From assembly GCA_030604135.1 (NCBI GenBank), contig JAUVWL010000016.1:36241-100240 (forward strand): 64,000 bases of DNA, in the 5' to 3' direction. This document shows positions 62,130-64,000 of the stretch, one piece after another. Numbering within the stretch: position 1 is the stretch's first letter; every line of letters starts with the position of its first letter. The translations under genes were made by a program, and so were the position numbers. Source of the stretch: Burkholderiales bacterium. GTDB lineage: Bacteria; Pseudomonadota; Gammaproteobacteria; Burkholderiales; Burkholderiaceae_C. The notes under the pieces are model-generated. The model saw only the letters and a list, made by a program, of their open reading frames with translations, was not told the origin of the DNA and searched no databases.

Positions 62130-62654
62130 ATGGACCACCTCGTACACCACCTGACTACCCTTGCACCACCTCGCGTGCTCGCCGGCACCGCTGTGCTGCT
62201 GGCACTGATCGCCTGCAGCGACGCCTCGCCACCCCCGGCTGAAGCCGACGGCCAGTCGCCGCCACTCAACCGCCTGCCCCTGATCGAAGGCATCGATGCC
62301 GATGGCGACGGCGTGCGCGACGACATCGCCGATCACATCCGCCGCACATATACCGAGCCGGTGCAGCACCGGGCGGCGATGCAGGTGGCTCGGGCTTTAC
62401 AAGCCACGCTGCTGGTGGATACGCATGACCACTTGGCCCTTCGAGAGGTTTCGGACGCAGGTGATCGAGCAATAGCTTGCGTGCGCAGAGTTGCTTTTGT
62501 CGGAGCTGCCAATCGGCTCGAAGGCAGTCGACTGCTTCAAGAACTGGAGTCCATGACCACCAACACCAAAGAGCGCCTGCAGGCCTACTTGGCCTACAAC
62601 AAGGCCATGAGTGGGTCGGTATCTGTTGGGCCGGAGGGCAGCGTCTGTGAGTGA
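62130..62654 (+). CDS. Lipoprotein paralogue 1 with EF-hand-like loop
   Basis: This 174-aa protein has a lipobox (LLALIACS) and is probably a membrane lipoprotein. The mature part begins with a Pro-rich linker, then LPLIEGIDADGDGVRDDIADHIR, a Ca2+-loop-like acidic repeat, and ends with ELESMTTNTKERLQAYLAYNKA. The same two segments occur in the protein at 62856. The family is otherwise unknown to me. Start 62130 is preferred for its ribosome-binding site; an ATG at 62097 is also in frame. Confidence 0.75.
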   Translation: MDHLVHHLTTLAPPRVLAGTAVLLALIACSDASPPPAEADGQSPPLNRLPLIEGIDADGDGVRDDIADHIRRTYTEPVQHRAAMQVARALQATLLVDTHDHLALREVSDAGDRAIACVRRVAFVGAANRLEGSRLLQELESMTTNTKERLQAYLAYNKAMSGSVSVGPEGSVCE

Positions 62655-62855
62655 CGACGACGGGCCTCTGCCATGGATGCCCGCGTGCGCGGGCATGACG
62701 ATACCAACACACCTCTTCTTGTTCGTCGCTCCCGCGAACGCGGGAGCCCACGATCGACGGGACACAGGCGGTTCAGCTCAGCGCACCCAGGCAGACTTGC
62801 CCATCGACCGGAGCCCCGATACAAACAGCATGACAACAACCCCAGGGAGGGCAAC
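62655..62855. repeat. Spacer with two GTCATGCCCGC-type REP elements and the shared leader
   Basis: Two palindromes are visible: ATGGATGCCCGCGTGCGCGG/GCATGACG (62672-62700) and CGTCGCTCCCGCGAACGCGGGAGCCCACG-type (62724-62752). The last ~42 bp (62815-62855) read GATACAAACAGCATGACAAC then CCCAGGGAGGGCAAC and recur at the right edge of the window. The REPs probably serve as 3' mRNA hairpins. Confidence 0.65.
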
Positions 62856-63470
62856 ATGCCTGATGCATTCACCAACGACACTTCTCCCGCCACCGCAGGC
62901 GTGAGCGGCGCACCACGCTGGCGCCAGGGCCTGGCGCTGCTGGCACTGGCCTGCGGCCTGGCGCTGGCCGGCTGCGGCGGCGGCAAAGGGGCGGGCACCA
63001 GCCCCAAGACGCCCCCGCCACCGCCCGAACCCACGCCGCAGGAAAAGATCGCCCAGCTCGAAGCCAGCGGCAAACTGCCGCAGCTCGAACGCCTACCCAT
63101 GATCGAAGGCATCGATGCCGACGGCGACGGCGTGCGCGACGACATCGCCGACCACATCCGCAAGACCTACACCGACCCGGTGCAGTACCGGGCGGCGATG
63201 CAGATGGCGCGGGCGTTTCAATTGGCATTGTTGACCGATCTACATGACGCGATAGCCCTTCGAGACGCTTCAGATGCCAGCAATCGCGCCATCGTCTGCG
63301 CCATCAGTGCGTTTCCAGGTGATTCAGGACGCATCACAAGGAGCCGCATGCTGCGTGAACTGGAAAGCATGACCACCAATACGAAGGAACGTTTGCAGGC
63401 CTACTTGGCCTACAACAAGGCCCAGAGCGGATCAGTGTCGACGGAACCTGAGGGAGCCACTTGTGACTAA
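62856..63470 (+). CDS. Lipoprotein paralogue 2 with EF-hand-like loop
   Basis: This 204-aa protein has a lipobox (LALAGCGGG) preceded by a Trp/Arg-containing signal, then a Pro-rich linker. The mature domain carries LPMIEGIDADGDGVRDDIAD and ELESMTTNTKERLQAYLAYN, shared with paralogue 1. The DADGDGVRDD loop resembles an EF-hand or dockerin calcium loop. It overlaps the next gene's GTG start by 8 bp. The function is unknown. Confidence 0.78.
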   Translation: MPDAFTNDTSPATAGVSGAPRWRQGLALLALACGLALAGCGGGKGAGTSPKTPPPPPEPTPQEKIAQLEASGKLPQLERLPMIEGIDADGDGVRDDIADHIRKTYTDPVQYRAAMQMARAFQLALLTDLHDAIALRDASDASNRAIVCAISAFPGDSGRITRSRMLRELESMTTNTKERLQAYLAYNKAQSGSVSTEPEGATCD

Positions 63471-63912
63471 GAGCGCCATCTCATTTTTCTCGCTGCTTCG
63501 GGGGCTCTTGTCATCGCTGCTCTTATCGGCACTGTTCCTTCATTCCGGCCATGCACTAGCCCAGGAAACCTGCGAGCGCACCGGCATCGAATTTGGATTC
63601 TTTAATGGAGTGAAAACAACACTGCCTCAGGCCCAAGAGGTTGCCCGTGATGTTCTCCCCAGCCAATACGGCCGCACCACCCCCGACGGCCAGCCCATCA
63701 CCTACACCCTGTACTACAACGACACCGACCCTTGGCTGACCGACTTCGTCGAGACCTTTGACCAACGGCTGCAGGAGCACGGCGGCTTGCTGAGCGAGCG
63801 CTTCGAGCTGTTTTTCTCGGCCATGAACGGTGGCGGCAGCTGGTGGACCCACATCACCGAGACCGTGCCGACAGTACGCAGCCGGTCCAACCGCCCATCG
63901 GTCTCAACTTGA
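63463..63912 (+). CDS. Exported protein of unknown function, possibly truncated
   Basis: This 149-aa frame starts with GTG at 63463, overlapping the lipoprotein stop. It has a signal peptide (LLSSLLLSALFLHSGHALAQE) and a segment FGFFNGVKTTLPQAQEVARD ... YTLYYNDTDPWLTDFVETFDQ. The end (VRSRSNRPSVST) looks frame-shifted or truncated, and AT content rises after it. It may be the remnant of a longer partner of the lipoproteins. Confidence 0.6.
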   Translation: MTKSAISFFSLLRGLLSSLLLSALFLHSGHALAQETCERTGIEFGFFNGVKTTLPQAQEVARDVLPSQYGRTTPDGQPITYTLYYNDTDPWLTDFVETFDQRLQEHGGLLSERFELFFSAMNGGGSWWTHITETVPTVRSRSNRPSVST

Positions 63913-64000
63913 TTTGGGTCACGAATCACAAAGTGATTACGTGCTCATCGTTTTGACCTCAGATACAAACCTAAAGCCAACAAACACAGGGAGGGCAACA
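63913..64000. repeat. Repeated leader at the right edge
   Basis: The last ~44 bp (GATACAAACCTAAAGCCAAC, then ACAGGGAGGGCAACA) match the leader of paralogue 2 (62815-62856), with the final ACA aligned to the ATG of that gene. A third lipoprotein copy is therefore expected to start at base 64000. Confidence 0.6.

Overview
The window looks like a chromosomal segment of a hydrogen-oxidising betaproteobacterium of the Burkholderiales, most likely Comamonadaceae (Hydrogenophaga/Rhodoferax-like). The reasons are the very high GC content, the gatCAB|mreBCD-mrdA arrangement, hydrogenase proteins very close to those known from Ralstonia eutropha, and many copies of the GC-rich palindromic repeats common in this family. 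The assignment is inferred from gene content; no rRNA or tRNA gene is present to confirm it.

Region 1 (1-7.9 kb) is housekeeping: gatB (partial), gatA and gatC on the minus strand, divergent from mreB-mreC-mreD-mrdA (cell shape and elongation), then a convergent TSUP-family permease.

Region 2 (8.0-34.2 kb) is the centrepiece: one uninterrupted minus-strand block of 28 genes, read right to left. hoxK-hoxG (O2-tolerant membrane-bound hydrogenase) are followed by hupE, hoxZ, a HigA-like regulator, hoxM-L-O-Q-R-T-V (maturation of the membrane enzyme), hypA-B-F-C-D-E (NiFe-CN/CO cofactor assembly), an unknown gene, hoxA (sigma54 activator), hoxF-U-Y-H-W (NAD+-reducing soluble hydrogenase and its protease) and hoxB-C-J (H2-sensing regulatory hydrogenase and its kinase). 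Three hydrogenases, their assembly machinery and their regulatory circuit therefore share one locus, with the soluble enzyme genes placed inside the regulatory module. A near-consensus sigma54 promoter, an exact IHF-type site and an FNR-type box lie upstream of hoxK. Several gene junctions hold modular palindromic repeats. Some of these repeats now encode protein tails (HypC, HypB), and two copies carry a nested two-hairpin element with compensatory base changes.

Region 3 (34.3-44.8 kb) holds a candidate structured RNA with a terminator, a GMC oxidoreductase, a DUF2007 protein, a low-molecular-weight tyrosine phosphatase, an acyl-CoA thioesterase, a flagellar-rod-like small protein, a PepSY/two-component regulatory cluster, a trypsin-like protein and a GlcG/HbpS-like protein.

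Region 4 (44.8-53.2 kb) mixes intact genes (a large subtilisin-like protease, an RcnR-type regulator, a second HupE, a membrane-anchor protein, a ferredoxin, a small membrane exporter) with at least six decayed genes: VOC protein, membrane protein, LysR regulator, DmeF-type cation exporter, NnrS and a methyltransferase-like fragment.

Region 5 (53.2-60.7 kb) is an AcoR-type sigma54 regulon: the activator, a flavin monooxygenase with an NTF2-like N-terminus, a BMP-family protein without a signal peptide, a DUF3445 (HODM-like) protein and a LysR/NhaR regulator. Sigma54-type promoters precede the monooxygenase and the BMP gene.

Region 6 (60.7-64 kb) holds a ribosome-hibernation-like protein, a TerB protein with a coupled membrane protein, and tandem paralogous lipoproteins whose repeated leader recurs at the right edge of the window.
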